Source: Beaufortia kweichowensis (Eukaryota; Chordata; Actinopteri; Cypriniformes; Gastromyzontidae). Taken from it: DNA of 64,000 nucleotides. The notes beneath the pieces are model-generated. The model saw only the letters and a list, made by a program, of their open reading frames with translations, was not told where the DNA came from and searched no databases. Location of the stretch: the NCBI GenBank assembly GCA_019155185.1, contig CM032804.1, positions 3,258,492 through 3,322,491 on the forward strand. The letters run 5' to 3'. Positions 62,544 through 64,000 of this stretch are shown here, in pieces. Position 1 is the first letter of the stretch. The number at the start of each line of letters is the position of its first letter. The position numbers and the translations under genes were made by a program.

Positions 62544-64000
62544 GTAAGTCTTTCTTTCGTCTTCCATTCCATCCTTCTTTCCTCCATTTTCCGTCTTGAA
62601 CCATCTGAAGTTGTCCTCTCTCGCCCCCTGCTGTCACATACTGTAGGGCTTGATCAGTCAACCTCTTTCAACGGTACCAAGGCTTTCAAACCTGTGTTTG
62701 AAATTGAATCTGGTGCCTTTTTACAATTTGTACCTCATATTTTCTTTGATAAGAAAAAATCTTTTTACATGTTTCTTTTGCCAAATGCAAGTTATTAGGA
62801 ATCTCACCACTACCATAAATTCAACACATTATTGTTGTATTTCATCTACTATATTAGCAAGCAATGCAAGACAACAAATCTATAAAGATAAAAACACTTT
62901 TCTCCAGAGTAGCACATTTCCGCACCGTTTGTTCTGTTGCTAAAAGAATCGGCTATTAATTTGCATTACAAAAACACAAGCTAAATTAAAATAGCGTGAT
63001 ATGGAAATGTGAGGTTAGGATAGAAGGAAACTATAGTTTATGGTGGTTAAATAAATACAGTCTTGTCTTTGTGACATTAATGATCATTCTGTCAGTGCAT
63101 GTTGTCTGTCAAGTGTAAAAGGTCTCTATTGATGTATCAGGTGTTGGTTTGTCTGTTCATCACACTGAAATGTTGAAGTTTTAAATCTCTTGAGTCTGCG
63201 CTCTCCCATTTCCTGCGAACAATGTCTTTGCTGTTCCTCGGCTTATATCTCACCTGCTTTTACTGTCTGTACTGCTGGCATGAGCTCTTTTGTGTTTACG
63301 TTCTTGCTCTTAAGATGGGTGCACACTGTGAGATTTCTGCCAAGATTTTAGCCATCGGAGACAAAAAGCAGGGTGTTAGATTTCCTAGTCAAAGGGCAAA
63401 ATCTGACATCTTGGATTGCCTAATGTGAATAGATTTTCCAATGACTCTCAAAAAAGGTTAAAGCAGCATTACATGTACAGGCATGTGTCAAAATGGTGAA
63501 GCTCCAAAAAGCACATGAGCAGTTTATGGATGATTTTAGTCAAAACTTGAAATATAAATTCTCACAGAATGTATTTATCAATATATTGAACCTGGATCTG
63601 TTTAAATTTGACTAAAACCCTGTTGAGTCCAGACATCAGAAAAATATCAGTCTATGCACGAGTTATAAAAAATACATGCGTTATAAAAAAGATCACACAG
63701 AGATTTTTGTAAATTAAAATGCACAAACGAGAAGCAGTAATATCTGACAAATGGATGACTCTTCAAAGAACAAAAAATAGTTATTTTATTTTAAATTCTC
63801 ATATGCTCATTAATATATGAAATATGGACTGTTATTATGCGTTGTGTATGTAAACATACAAGATCAGATATTGCCGCATGTCAAATCAATAACTTTAAAT
63901 TATGCTGATTGGTTTGTTTTAATTGACAAAATCAAACTGCACACTGTACACCCGGCTTTAGATGATTCGTGCAGTCTTTGTTTGTGTCCGTGTTTGGTTT
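62544..64000 (+). other. camsap3: camsap3 intron 5, incomplete at the window edge
   Basis: Starts at GTAAGT after the microexon and runs off the edge. Holds the inverted-repeat element at 63311-63961. A TCGCCCCCTGCTGTC segment at 62621-62635 is the complement of a CTCF-like core. No exon recognised. Confidence 0.6.
63311..63961. mobile_element. Non-autonomous DNA transposon, about 650 bp, with TIR
   Basis: Left end TAAGATGGGTGCACACTGTG then AGATTT. The right end is the inverse, AAATCAAACTGCACACTGTA then CACCCGGCTTTA. The interior has no long open frame and is AT-rich. It resembles a cyprinid element beginning 'taaagccgggtgcacactgt'. Confidence 0.7.

Noticed and set aside
1..64000. CRISPR arrays, phage, insertion sequences, rRNA genes, retroviral copies
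   Set aside because: None seen; the sequence is vertebrate nuclear DNA and its repeats are microsatellites, SINEs and small DNA transposons.

Overview
The window reads as nuclear DNA of a teleost fish, most likely a cypriniform. It has short exons with GT-AG introns, AT-rich introns, dispersed palindromic DNA-transposon fragments and tRNA-derived SINEs of kinds common in zebrafish and carp, and gene models that match vertebrate proteins. There are no operons, CRISPR arrays, rRNA genes or intact autonomous transposons.

Six genes, all on the + strand, fill the window. (1) brd4 (1274-19411, 3'UTR to about 21735) encodes the BET double-bromodomain chromatin reader, long isoform. (2) pet100 (22785-23827) is a four-exon gene for a cytochrome c oxidase assembly factor. 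(3) stxbp2 (25286-31862) encodes the Sec1/Munc18 protein Munc18-2. (4) A pcp2-like gene (33191-37505) encodes a protein made almost entirely of GoLoco motifs. (5) xab2 (38749-44241) encodes the HAT-repeat splicing and repair factor XAB2/SYF1. (6) camsap3 (45882 to beyond the right edge) is represented by its first five coding exons, which encode the N-terminus of a microtubule minus-end binder.

Layout: 1-11838 is the brd4 first exon and a 10.5 kb first intron. 11839-21735 is the brd4 body and 3'UTR. 21736-45440 is gene-dense, with short intergenic gaps. 45441-64000 is the camsap3 promoter, five exons and two large introns that hold most of the transposon debris. From memory of the human map, PET100, STXBP2, PCP2, XAB2 and CAMSAP3 are neighbours on 19p13.2, so this is an old linkage group, with local order and strand changed and brd4 placed beside it. 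The genes do not form a pathway; they are linked by descent.

The main points for follow-up are: a GoLoco-array protein much longer than mammalian PCP2; single frameshifts in otherwise perfect stxbp2 and xab2 models, plus a frame break in the pcp2-like gene (possibly assembly indels); a coding first exon of brd4 that lengthens its N-terminus; a 33-nt camsap3 microexon; a G-quadruplex motif in the brd4 3'UTR; and several small terminal-inverted-repeat families present more than once in the window.
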